From Pyrenophora tritici-repentis (lineage: Eukaryota; Ascomycota; Dothideomycetes; Pleosporales; Pleosporaceae), in contig NC_089391.1 in the NCBI RefSeq assembly GCF_003171515.1, positions 3,596,001 to 3,660,000 of the forward strand: a stretch of 64,000 bases of DNA, given 5' to 3'. Below the pieces are notes generated by a model, which saw nothing but the letters and a program-made list of their open reading frames with translations, made no database searches and was not told the origin of the DNA. The position numbers and the translations under genes were made by a program. Each line of letters begins with the position of its first letter. Positions within the stretch are counted from its first letter, which is position 1. This document shows, in pieces, positions 10,265-20,704 of the stretch.

Positions 10265-11795
10265 ATGACTGCCTCTGCATCGGACCGTGTGCGCAAGGAC
10301 AAGCTGCGACCGCTGTCCAGTGCCACTGACCTCACTGATATTACCCATTCCACCATCGAAGCTGATGTAGGCCGCAATCCCTTCCCCGCCTCGGCCCCAA
10401 TTGGCATACCAAACTAATTCACTCTGTAGTCGGACCCTCACTCGGACGACTATCTGGAAGACTCGTAAGCTATCCCTTATCCCTTGTTGTAATCACCCTG
10501 CGCTCACACGTCCCAGCGAGATTCAAAGCCTCACGCCAAGTATTTTCGACTATGTAAAGAAGTATGGCAGGACATACCATGGCTACCAGGCCGGCGGTAA
10601 GCAATTACCCTTATCTCTCCACACGACCACAGCTGATCCATATTAGCCTACCCTTTCCCAAACGACGCGGTAAGCATTTCTTTGCTATTCTTTGCCATTT
10701 AATCGGACCGCCACTGACTCGCATACCAGCCCGAGATAGAACGGTTGGACATGCAGCATGTAATTCTTACTGCACTATTTCACCAGAGGAACTACTTGGC
10801 GCCGCTCAAGCAGAAACGGCCAAAGAGAATGCTGGACATTGGCTGCGGCACCGGCAAGTGGTGCTTCGAGATGGGTACGTCTAGCGAGCATGTACAAGAA
10901 AAACACGGGCTGACAATTGCTAGCAAACGAGTTTCCAAAATGCAGGGTGCGACTACCAAACCTCTCTTTCCATCACTCATCTAACCATAGAATAGGTTGA
11001 AGGCATAGATCTATCTCCCATCCAACCGAAAATGTAACGCGCGCATTCCACACCACACCCTTCAAGAACCCATACTAAAACACCCCAGCTCCTGCGACAA
11101 TGTCGACTTCTTCATGGACGACATCACCCGTCCCGAATGGTGGCGCTGCACGCAGCCCTATGACTACATCCATACACGCATGTCCCTCGGCATCTTCAAC
11201 GACTTCCGCGAAATCATACAAAAGAGCTACAACAACCTAAACCCAGGCGGGTGGATGGAATCGCAGGAAATCTACTCAAAAGTCTACTGCGATGACGGCA
11301 CTATGCCCCCAGACTACCCGCTGCTCGAATGGACCGAAAACGAAGACGCAGCCGCCATGCGCCTCGGCCGCCCACTACGCATCGCAAACAAACTGAAGAG
11401 ATGGTACGAACAGGCCGGCTTCGTAGACGTACACGAGGAGATCTTTGCTATACCCGTCAATTCGTGGCCTAGAGACGAGCGCATGAAGGTGCTGGGCAAA
11501 TGGTTCTATTGGAACATGTGCGCTGGCGTGCACGCTTGGACTATCGAGTACTTTGTCACCGCGCTCGGTTGGTCGCCCGCTGAAGTCGAGGTTTACCTCG
11601 CACATCTACGCACTGCTATCGGGGATAAGAGCGTACATGCGTATTACAAGGTGTAAGTTTGCTCAGCTCCAACATATGACCAGAATTAACCATGTCCACA
11701 GATACGTCGTCTGGGGTCGTCGTCCCCGCGCCGATGAACCACAGAGTACAACGCCGAAACCCGCGAATTGGCCGCAACCGCCCGAGGACTTTTAA
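10265..11795 (+). CDS. LaeA-like TAM-domain SAM-dependent methyltransferase, nine exons
   Basis: Proposed exons: 10265-10366, 10430-10464, 10517-10596, 10647-10669, 10730-10874, 10924-10946, 10996-11033, 11089-11652, 11702-11795; together 367 residues in frame. Every intron has GT-AG ends. The joined protein reads through the standard fold: a polar N-terminus, FDYVKKYGRTYHGYQAG, then AYPFPNDA, motif I MLDIGCGTGKWCFEM, VEGIDLSPIQP, VDFFMDDI, YDYIHTRM and NLNPGGWMESQE, ending in YVVWGRRP. This is the large fungal family that includes LaeA and many orphan methyltransferases; the substrate is unknown. Two exons are only 23 bp and two others 35 and 38 bp, so automatic gene finders may miss them. 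The start could lie further upstream because the frame is open, but the ATG at 10265 begins a typical low-complexity N-terminus. Confidence 0.85.
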
Positions 11796-12817
11796 ACCTC
11801 GATCCATACAACGCATACAGCACACGGAAATCTAGCACCGCACGTCATACTACAGCACAACAGCAACATGATTCATCTGGCGTTATTTTTTTTCGTGGAG
11901 GTTCTAGGCGTCATCTACGTATATGGAGCGAGGCCTAGGCCCGTCCTAATGACCTTTCTTTTTCCCATTCCTTCGGGACTTGTGGCGTCATCCACATTAT
12001 TTCTTGTTCCTTCGCTTTTCTGGGTGGTGGGTGGTAATCTGATGTTTTCTATATTTTATTTTCGGACTAGCATGAATGGGATGGTTGCGTCGGTGGAGTG
12101 GCTTTTGTGTTGATTGAGAAAAAGCCTTTTCTTTCTTCCTTCTCTCCGCTCTGGTGGTTTAGGTGGGGAAATCTGGGGACTACGTTGTTATATCTGTTTG
12201 AGCGAGAAAGAGAGAGGAAATGGTGCAGATTGCTGATGGTTATGAATGATGTATGAATTTAGGTAAGTAGTGTAGGGGGAGACGGATTTGGCGTAATAGA
12301 TGCTGTTTTCGGTGGAATAGTATTCGTGTTTGATCCATGGGTTGTTCGTGCAGTGTGTGTTGTCTAGATAGGTGACGTTCATGCTAACGTATAGCAGATG
12401 TGATGTAATACATCGTACATCACCCTAATATACATAAGACTACCAGAATATACCTAATTATCTAGTAGAAATTTGTCATTATTCACATGAAGCGTAAGTG
12501 TGCCAAGTCGTGACTGGGTGGCTGAGTGTGCAAACTCGAATTATGTCGTCGCTATAGTCAATTCACATATTTTGAAACGGGAAATGTTGGTGCTTTTGGC
12601 TGTGAGCTTGTGTATATCCTAGAGAGAAAATCATGGCCCCATTATTCTTGCTTTACAAATCTCGCCATCCAGATGTTTGGGGCATGATGATTGAACTGGG
12701 CAGCACAAAGGGTGCTCGACGTCTCTGAGCGCGCAATGCTTCGATCATCGTCGGCGTTCCATGACTTCAAGCCACCCACACCATATCTGTCAAGACTGGT
12801 AGTCTTTATCCTAGCTA
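11796..12817. other. Intergenic region between convergent genes
   Basis: About 1 kb between the stop of the methyltransferase and the stop of the BTB gene. It is AT-rich with no supported gene. A hydrophobic 81-codon frame at 11868-12113 most likely lies in the 3' untranslated region. Confidence 0.55.
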
Positions 12818-13548
12818 TCAGACCTCCAGATATTCCTTTATGCTTGAGGTGAGGGCGACGTTTTTCTTCACTGACGGATGTTGTTTATGAAATGTACGAA
12901 TTAGATCGACGAAGAAATCCTTGCAAATGCCCTCCGACTCGTTCAGAATGTCCGTTCTGGCATCGCACCAAAGATCCGCCATGAGACGCCGTCCGCAGCT
13001 GCCTTCCAAAGAGTTTTCGTACATCAACTGAACAGCGACAGCATTCGGAAGGAATCCCTTGACATCCTTGTCCACCGCAAAGACCGGCGAATGCTTCGTG
13101 ATGCAGTGCAGAAGAGTTTCGATCGTCTTGTTCTTGGCTTCTTTATCCTGCACCTTCTCTGCGAAGACGTAGAGCTTGACGAGAGAAAAGATGCGGTATT
13201 GGTGATTGGGGTAATCCTGATCGAATGCCGAGCCGATGATGATCTCATTTGTGCAAACAATGTTGACGTAGAGGGCGAAGATTTTTTGGTCGTCTTCGGG
13301 TAGCTTGACGAGCCGTTGCGCCTTTTCTGCCCAGTCTCCATTCATGGCACGGCGAAAGAATTTGGAGCTAGCGCAGACCATGGCTTCGTGCAGAAGGAAC
13401 TCTTGGGGATTCTCTATGCCGACGCGGACAGTCAGGAAGGACGAAGGCGAGTAGCTTTTGTCTCTCAGTCAGCATATGCGCAACATGTTGGTACGGTGCA
13501 AATGACGCACCTCATGACGGCAACTTTCTTGGGCGTGTTGGTCGCCAT
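12818..13548 (-). CDS. BTB/POZ domain protein
   Basis: Two exons, 13548-13511 and 13454-12818, give 224 residues; the intron at 13455-13510 has GT-AG ends. The joined protein has the usual fungal BTB pattern: a beta-strand with FLTVRVG, then FLLHEAMVCASSKFFRRAM, a Trp in GDWAEKAQ, LPEDDQKIFALYVNIV, and YVFAEKVQDKEAKNKTIETLL as the helical end of the domain. Such proteins can be adaptors for Cullin-3 ligases or scaffolds; nothing here decides. The short first exon (13 codons) is supported by frame continuity, not by similarity. Confidence 0.75.
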
Positions 13549-14855
13549 AACTATTGTGGGTGCTGTAAAGCAAAGGATGCTGGGAGATGTCGAGAACTGA
13601 GAGGACGAGAATGATAATGAGAAGAATCGTTGCTGCGCAGGTTGCCGTGCCATCCTCTCACCACAACAAGGTACGTCGTGAGCACGTAGTTTACCACAGG
13701 CGTTGTTATTTCTCTTACCTCGATCGGACGGGTTGTTCGTGTAATTGCCTAGCTGCACGGATACGGTCAACGCCCGCAATGTGCAAGTGTGGTAGATAGG
13801 CGGGCAATAACAAACACTGGGCAATCTAAACTATTCACTCACCGTGCCACAGTTACAGCTGCAATTCAAGTGTGCAAATACCTCAAAAGGCAGGAGCGGC
13901 CAAACAACAAGATTTGCATCTCACCAACTTCACCTAATGAAATCATGCATCTTACCTTACCATCCCACTCTTGACTGCTCAGATGACCCCATGCTGCATC
14001 ATACCATCTCCAATGCTGTGAACTTGACCACTATCTTGCAATCCATTATACAATCCTGTATCTGCAGATCCATCTCTTCCTTAGCATCTCAGTGAAAGAG
14101 CGCATATGCCCACGCACGGCCCATACTATGCGCCGCCTTCACCACTTGTTTGCGCACCCCGCACTCACGCCTCTCACCTCGCAATCTAGTTCCCACCCAC
14201 TCGCAAATATTAGCAGTATATAAGCATGTTGAGCCGATTGTCTTCCATCAACAAACAACCATCTTACCGTAATCGGGTGGGCTCTGACTTTCTCGCCGGC
14301 ACATCGGAAAAGGGTTTCGCAAGGAGAAAAAACATCTTCAGAAAGATCCAAAAGGACACTAGAGTAGATAGCAAACTGCGATAATAAAACAAAAGAGCAA
14401 GGGTGTAGGTGTCATATGGGCTGTTGTCAGAGGACGCGTCGGTTCGAAAACAGGAACGAGCGTTGGTCAGCTACGGTAGAAATCTTTTTTGCTGGGGGGT
14501 TCGGATGAAGTTCAGACAAAAAAGTGTAGAGAGAGAAAAGAATAGACGGCGAAGAGGTAGGCCTTTACATACTACTGCCGCCTTCGTCCGCTTACTAACC
14601 TACCTTCTTCTACCTACCTTCTTCTACTTCTCTCTTACGTAAATATTGTGGTATATAGGTAGAACAAGAGAAGAGTGATAAAATAGATAAGGACGTCTTA
14701 CATTCACAAGGACACGAGAGAAGACTAGACAAAGATATGTAGGTGGAGACGAGTGATAAGATGGATGAGGATATTGTACGTTCATAAGGACACGAGAGAA
14801 GCCTGGAGAGAGACAGAGAGACAGAGAGAGAACAATAGAGGTGGAAATAAATATT
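13549..14855. other. Intergenic region, upstream of the BTB gene and downstream of GPI1
   Basis: About 1.3 kb without a supported gene. It holds a TATA-like tatataa at 14216-14222 with only a short frame after it (ATG 14226, 52 codons), and a GA-rich tandem repeat at 14651-14835. Confidence 0.5.
14651..14835. repeat. Imperfect 78-bp tandem duplication followed by a GA-rich microsatellite
   Basis: Two related units can be aligned at a 78-bp offset: gagtgata occurs at 14673 and 14751, and ggacacgagagaag at 14710 and 14788. They run into a GAGA/CAGA tract at about 14805-14835. The repeat sits just past the stop of GPI1. Confidence 0.7.
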
Positions 14856-17088
14856 TTATGTGACTTTTCTACTTTTACCGTTCAGGATACCTCTCCTGAC
14901 CGGCATTGTGGCATACCCATTTGGTACATGCCATGGCCTCTCGTTCCGCTCAGTCAGCTTGTTCCATAGTTCACCTATGCTTGCTCGCTTTGCTGGCAGC
15001 ATGCTGTATTGAAGGCTGTACAGATTGCGACGGTGTATGGGTGGAACAAATTGACCCGAAACCAGACACAGCAAAACACTTGGCGAGAAGTAGTGTTTGC
15101 GTATGCGGTCTCCGAGGTCGAAATATGGTTGAAACATTGCGCGGAGAGACAATGGAACGGACTGCAATGTGTGAGCTTAGAACTATTGTAGTCTGCACAA
15201 GAAATCTTACCTTGAGCAGCACATAGGCTGTTGGCGTGGAAGCTGGCACGCCTGACTTGTCGGACGGGAGGCCAGTCGTATCCTGTATCTCGAAATAGAT
15301 GCCTCCAGGCAATCGCCCCGGATCCTTAAGCCGTAGCATGACTGCGAATAATGGGAAGTGGTTGAGACATGCAAGTCCCATCTCTAATGCCGCCTTGAGC
15401 CCAATAACAGCGATACGCGCACTCGCAAATGTCAAGTAGAAGACAAACACGGTCGGTAATAGGAAGAACTGCAGAGTAAAGAGAATCGTGCCGAGTAGTA
15501 GCTGATCCAAGTCGTAGTCGCATGAGTCGATTCGGTTGCGGAGAACGTTGCGCTTTTTGCCGCGAAATAGGTGGAATAGGGAGATGATAATCTCGAGTTG
15601 CCAATGGAAAATCCGCGCCGAGGCAACGTAGAATGAGTAGATGTGCAGCGTGAGTATCGAAACAAGGTCCGAGAATATCGAGATTGGCATAGTGGCCCCA
15701 GCAAAAGCTGAATAGCCGATGACCTGGATGAGGGCGGGCAGATGTGGTCGCAGGAGGGATATGCAGTCTACGTGATCGAGTTAGCAACATTCGGCACAAT
15801 TCGACAAGATAAGCGTACTAGCCCAGTAATCAATGACCCAGAGAAACAAGTCGCCTAAGAAGGCAGCCAGCTCCGTATTGAGCTTCAAGCCTCCTGGCCA
15901 TCCCATAAGCCATGATATCATGCGCCTTAGTCCTTCCACAGACCACGCGCTGAATATGGTGTCAACTTGTGCCGCAACGAACGAGGCGTTTTCGATGATG
16001 AATGTCCCCACAGCGATACCCATTATCACATCGTTCGCAACTAGCCAGAGACTATTATAAAACCGTATATACTCAGGGTGGCTGTTGGTGATACTCTCCC
16101 AATTAGCTTTCCTCCTACGCAAGGTGAGGTACTGAATGGGCCAATAGCACGACTGTTGTAGTCTAATATCGATCTGCTGGGCTGTCGCGGAGATGTCCTT
16201 GAGAGCCGGGGAACCGGCTGAGCCCGGTCGCCAGTGCAACACTAGTATCACAGCCTCTCCCACTATTCGATGCGTCACAAGCCCGAGAATGAATAACTGT
16301 GCAGCTACCGGCCATATCCAGACCCTGAAAGCGTAATGAAGTACGATCCACGTGTAGTCCCAAAGATCGTTGGCCGACTCGACTACCCGCTCACTGACAC
16401 TCAGAGCCCGCTTCATGCGCCTCCCAATCAGACCAATATTTTTCTGCAGGAGCGCATTCAGTTCATGTGAACAGTTGACCTGCTCGATGAGCATTGGTAG
16501 TGCCAGCTCCTTTTGCGTGGGTGGATGCGCCACAACTTTGTGAAGCTTTAACTTTTCTACCAGTTGTGCCTTCCTCTTGCGTTCCCTTTCTTCCGCCTGC
16601 TCCAACGCTTCGAAAGCTACATCCCACTCGGCGACTCTTGTCTTATCTCCTAATGCGAGCGTTATGGGTTTAAGCGAAAGGTATTGCATGCGGGTCGGGT
16701 GCGGCCGGTCGTATACGATGACTTGCATAGTCATGAGCGCATTGTTGGGGCAATGCAAGCGCGGGAAGCGGGACGAAGGTTCGGTGTAGACGATGAGAGG
16801 CTCTGCGCCGGACAGATCGAGCGGGTTCTTGGGATTTACGCACCCCAGAGCGCACACGGAAGAGTGCCCGCATCGTTGCAGCAACTCCTGGATGTCGTGC
16901 GGACTATGCCGTAGTAGCGTTCCTACGAGCAGTGCATTTTCGACTTGTCGCAGCTCCACCTCTTGTAGTATAGCCACAACGAAGACGTCGGAATGGGAGT
17001 TTCTGAATCCGACCAAAACACCGGGCACAGAATCTCTTGGAGCATCTGACGGCCAGAATACGCGCATCAACCCATTGTGTGTGACCAT
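14856..17088 (-). CDS. GPI1: GPI1/PIG-Q subunit of the GPI-GlcNAc transferase
   Basis: A subunit of the ER complex that transfers GlcNAc to phosphatidylinositol, the first step of GPI-anchor synthesis. Exons 17088-15819, 15767-15211 and 15161-14856 give 710 residues. Both introns (51 and 49 bp) have GT-AG ends and keep the frame. The N-terminus MRVFWP is typical of fungal Gpi1. The family core is clear in exon 2: LHIYSFYVASARIFHWQ, then LFRGKKRNVLRNRIDSCDYDLDQLLLGTILF and LPTVFVFYLTF, followed by PGGIYFE. Several membrane segments are visible. The middle part has a charged coiled stretch (EQAEERERKRKAQ). The start at 17088 lies just 20 bp after the stop of a small membrane-protein gene on the same strand. 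Confidence 0.9.
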
Positions 17089-17108
17089 GTCCTCATCCTG
17101 CTACCCCG

Positions 17109-17439
17109 CTAAAACGAACCGCGACGTTTGAGCTGCTCGCGCGCAGAGATGCCTGTACCTGCGAGCCTTGGATGCTGCAAAACTCAGTCAATTGGATCAA
17201 CTAGTACCCACGTCAAGCTTACTAACCAGATCCGTTTCCTGTGTCGCGAGGCGCACAATCGGCAGTATGAAGAGGAAGAACAGCAGCGACAAGAAGGCGA
17301 ACCCCTTTGCAGTTCTCGTCACAACACCGTGGTCCCAGGCGAATATCGCTAGCTCGTAGACGCGAGTGACAAGGTCCCAACGAGCAGTCGAATACCCAGC
17401 GACGAAGATAGCAATGGTAAGAATGGAGAAAGCGTGCAT
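17109..17439 (-). CDS. Small membrane protein (92 residues) immediately upstream of GPI1
   Basis: Exons 17439-17227 and 17174-17109, with a GT-AG intron of 52 bp (17175-17226), give 92 residues. Two hydrophobic segments are visible: FSILTIAIFVAGY near the N-terminus and GFAFLSLLFFLFILPIV at about residues 45-62. A basic tail follows, ending in ISAREQLKRRGSF. The splice keeps the frame and replaces an unlikely read-through end with this tail, which looks like a genuine protein C-terminus. I do not recognise the family. Its stop is 20 bp from the GPI1 start, so the two may share a transcript. A role as a small partner of the GPI-GlcNAc transferase (several of that complex's subunits are tiny two-segment proteins) is only a hypothesis. 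Confidence 0.6.
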
Positions 17440-18251
17440 TTACACCGGCATGCCAAGCGAGGGTTCAGAACAAACTAGATGGACGCCGCAGGTGCTGTAC
17501 TAGCAAGGAGGCAGGGCTGGACGTCGAGAATGATTCCCGTTCTTCAATATATCATGTGAGGGCAGCACGGGATTGTCTTGGATGCACATGGCGCAAGATT
17601 TATCACCGAGCGATGCGTAGCAGACAATAGGTGTTCGCGTACGTGGAAGGTCCGAATGTTTGCAGGCTGCGCTAGTTCCGCATCTGGGCTAGTGAGTAGC
17701 GCTCTTTCCCCAGTGCCTGACGACGTCGACACAGCGGTAAGCGTCGACATCACCTCAAAAGATACCATAATCGTCGACGAGCGACTATAATACCACGTAT
17801 AGTCACTTCAGGTAGGTCATCATCTCCTCTTTCTGCCCGGTTCGTGTCTTGCGCTTTCATATCATCTGCATTGATCGATTAGCGCGCCTTGTCCACTGGC
17901 ATTCAATATGCGCCACTCGAAATAGGCTGAGCAGGGCACAAGGCTGCGAGCTTCGACCGGGAACTCCAGTGGGCAGAAGTAACGTACAAATAATGCGATT
18001 TACACTCACTGCTGTCTGCGGCACAACCAAGTCACGACGCTCTGCTCGCGTTGATTGGCTAGCGCGTCGCGTCGGCATCCAAGAAAGTCGCCGTTCACTC
18101 CAGCCTCGGTTTCGACCCTGGCGCATTGACTTTCATTCATCCATCTATACTACTTTTTCAATATCATTTCTCTTGGCCTGACTAAAACACTACAGTTCAT
18201 TTAAAGTTACAATCCTTGACTCAGGAGTAGACTATCGATCATCGGGTCAAC
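17440..18251. other. Divergent intergenic region
   Basis: About 0.8 kb between the small membrane-protein gene and the nucleoporin gene, serving both promoters. I see no supported gene or repeat. Confidence 0.55.
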
Positions 18252-20324
18252 ATGGGAGTCTGCACCTTCTATCAGCGCGGTGCTTGCAAGTTTGGTGGTA
18301 AGCTACCACCCGTCACACAGACATACATAATTCTCACCTTAAACAGACAACTGCAAGAATGAGCATCCTGGAAGTGCGCGAGATCGCGGAGGCGGTTTTG
18401 GTGGAGGGAACAACCGCTTCAATGCCTTCAACGGTGATCGCTATCGCCCAGGTCAAGACAGCGGGTCCAACGCATTTGGAGGTACGTCGGTACTCATCAC
18501 GGTGAATTTTCTTCTAAAAAAAAGCTCTCGATATAGTATCGCTTTCATTGATATTTACTCTCCTAATGCAGGCAATCGTGACTCGAAGACACCGGCTTTC
18601 CATTTGGACAGAGACGACATCAAGAATGATCTTACCACGCAGCGTCCGATCTATCCTCTTTCATGTTATGGCCCTGGGCGAGATGCTCCGCGTCAACTGA
18701 TTGAGGGACCCGTTGAGATTAGTCCGGAAGAGCTCCGCTTTAAGTACTACACGCTACGGGCGACAGGCAATGAAGCCGGCGCAGTAGGTTTTGGCGACCG
18801 ATCAGTCATCTCATCACTAATGAGTTTTAGCAACAAGAAGAGAGTGCACTCAATGAAAAGATGCAGTCACAGGTGAAGATGATCTTAGACAAGATATCTG
18901 ACGCAATCCAATATATTGAAGAAGGTGCCAACATCCACCCCAATCGCATTGATATTGCCAAAGGCAATGTCCCTCCCACTGGATCCACCAATACCGCAAC
19001 CGGGTTCTCCGGTTCAACCGCAAATGCCTTTGGGCAAGCATCGGCGAGTCCATTTTCGACAGGGGCATCCGCACAGCCATCAGCATTCGGACAGGCTTCA
19101 ACACCAGGGTTTGGTAGGCCGGCGTTCGGACAACCTGCTAATCCGGCACAAACCACCTCCGCTTTCGGTCAGCCTTCAAACCCTGGACAAACCACATCAG
19201 CTTTTGGCCGGCCGTCAAACCCAGGACAGACGACATCAGCTTTTGGACAGCCTTCTAACCCCGGACAGACGACATCAGCTTTTGGACAGCCTTCTAACCC
19301 CGCACAAACCACTTCAGCGTTTGGCCAACCTTCGAATCCTGGACAGACCACTTCTGCCTTTGGCGCGGCGTCGGCACTCGGTCAAAAGCCACCACCCTTT
19401 GGTCAGCCTTCAGCGCTGGGAGGTACGGGGAGTGCATTTGGTAAGCCTGCTTTTGGCGCCAGTGGCTTTGGTCAACCATCCATGCCGGGTACAGGAAGTG
19501 CATTCGGGCAAACGAGCAGCATAGGTCAAGGCTCAGCGTTTGGACAGCCATCAGCACCAGGAGCAGCATCCGGATTTGGTCAGGCAAATGCTCTGGGACA
19601 GAAGCTGAATCCTTTCAGCAAGCCCGGTTTTGGTCAGAGTGGCTTCGGCCAGACAGCGCAACCTGGTGCCAGCGCTTCTCCATTTGCTCAACAAGCACAA
19701 TCCGGCGCATCTCCTTTCAGCCAACAGTCTAGTCAGCCCTCGCCGTTTGCTCAAACAGCCCAGCAACCGGCTCAGCCCTCGCCATTCGCTCAGCAGGCGT
19801 CACAAGCACCGAAGCCGAACCTATTCGGCCAGCCTCAGGCATCCACTCAAGCCAGCCCCTTTAGCACTGCCGCAGCTTCCTCAACACCAGCCTTTGGCCA
19901 ACCAAGCCAACCCTCAGCCTTTGGCGCAGCGGCTGCACAGCCTACCACCACACAACCACAAGCTGCCAACCCCTTCAAAGCCGCAGCTTCGGCAGCCACA
20001 CCATCACCCTTTGCTACCCAGGCGCAGCAGGCTCAACCCCAGACTCAAAACACGACCCCTGCCTTTTCCCAGCAACAACAACAAACTTCAGCGCAAGCCA
20101 CCTCATCAGCACGTCCCCATGTCCCTGGCGTAACGCCTGATGGCAGACCCATCGACCCCAAGGACCGCTACAAAGAGGGCAAGCCAGAAGAGTACGAGGG
20201 CGAGCAAGGCAGGATCTTGGAGGAAATCTACAGGCGTGTAGCGCAGCTTAAAATGTTCAATGACGGCGAGGATATCCCTCTTACACCGCCGAAGTGCGAG
20301 TGGATTGTACCGCTTCAGTTGTAA
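18252..20324 (+). CDS. NUP42: CCCH zinc-finger FG-repeat nucleoporin, NUP42/Rip1 type
   Basis: Exons 18252-18297, 18347-18481, 18572-18783 and 18831-20324 give 628 residues. The N-terminus is a single CCCH zinc finger: CTFYQRGACKFGDNCKNEH, split by the first intron after FG. A Gly/Asn-rich linker, a globular helical segment (DIKNDLTTQRPIYPLSCYGPG) and a coiled stretch (NEKMQSQVKMILDKISDAI) follow. About 300 residues of FG repeats come next (AFGQPS, PFAQQ, SAFG). A conserved C-terminal block, GEQGRILEEIYRRVAQLKMFNDGEDIPLTPP, fits the Gle1-binding end expected in this family. Such proteins sit on the cytoplasmic face of the nuclear pore and help mRNA export with Gle1. All introns have GT-AG ends and keep the frame. 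Confidence 0.72.
19140..19365 (+). repeat. 39-bp coding tandem repeat (FG repeats)
   Basis: About six tandem units encode TTSAFGQPSNPGQ with small changes (R for Q, A for G). The nucleotide units are close to identical, unlike the rest of the FG region, so the array looks recently expanded. Confidence 0.8.
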
Positions 20325-20704
20325 GAAACGGTTAGCGATGGAATAGTGTTCAAGGGTGGTTATTGCTCATGGGTGGCAATTGCAAAAAGGGATGATGAGA
20401 AAGTGTCGATAGCGGCCTTTTCATATATGTAGGATTTTCTTTATCTTTTTTTTTTCATTCGTCTCTTTGATTGATATGAATGAGCACGTAATCGGTTCGG
20501 GGGCAAAAACTAATGGTGGGCGGCCATTTTACGAGGCAACATAGACACGGAAGAGCATAAAATACACATTGCAAATCCATGGTTTAGTTCGTACCATCAT
20601 TCTTACGTTATCCGGTGAAGAAATTTATCAAAACGAAATGCTCATCCTCCCACTGCCCAACCTGGGTCACTACCATCCCTCACAAAACCCCCTCCTTCAT
20701 TTCT
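20325..20704. other. Intergenic region between convergent genes
   Basis: 380 bp between the stops of the nucleoporin and APC1. It is AT-rich near 20430-20450 (T-rich run) with no gene. Confidence 0.6.

Noticed and set aside
11868..12113. 81-codon hydrophobic open frame
   Set aside because: T-rich DNA reads as hydrophobic residues by chance; it directly follows the methyltransferase stop and is probably 3' untranslated sequence.
14226..14384. 52-codon small open frame after a TATA-like box
   Set aside because: The TATA-like sequence is only a few bases before the ATG, too close to drive it, and the product shows no recognisable feature.
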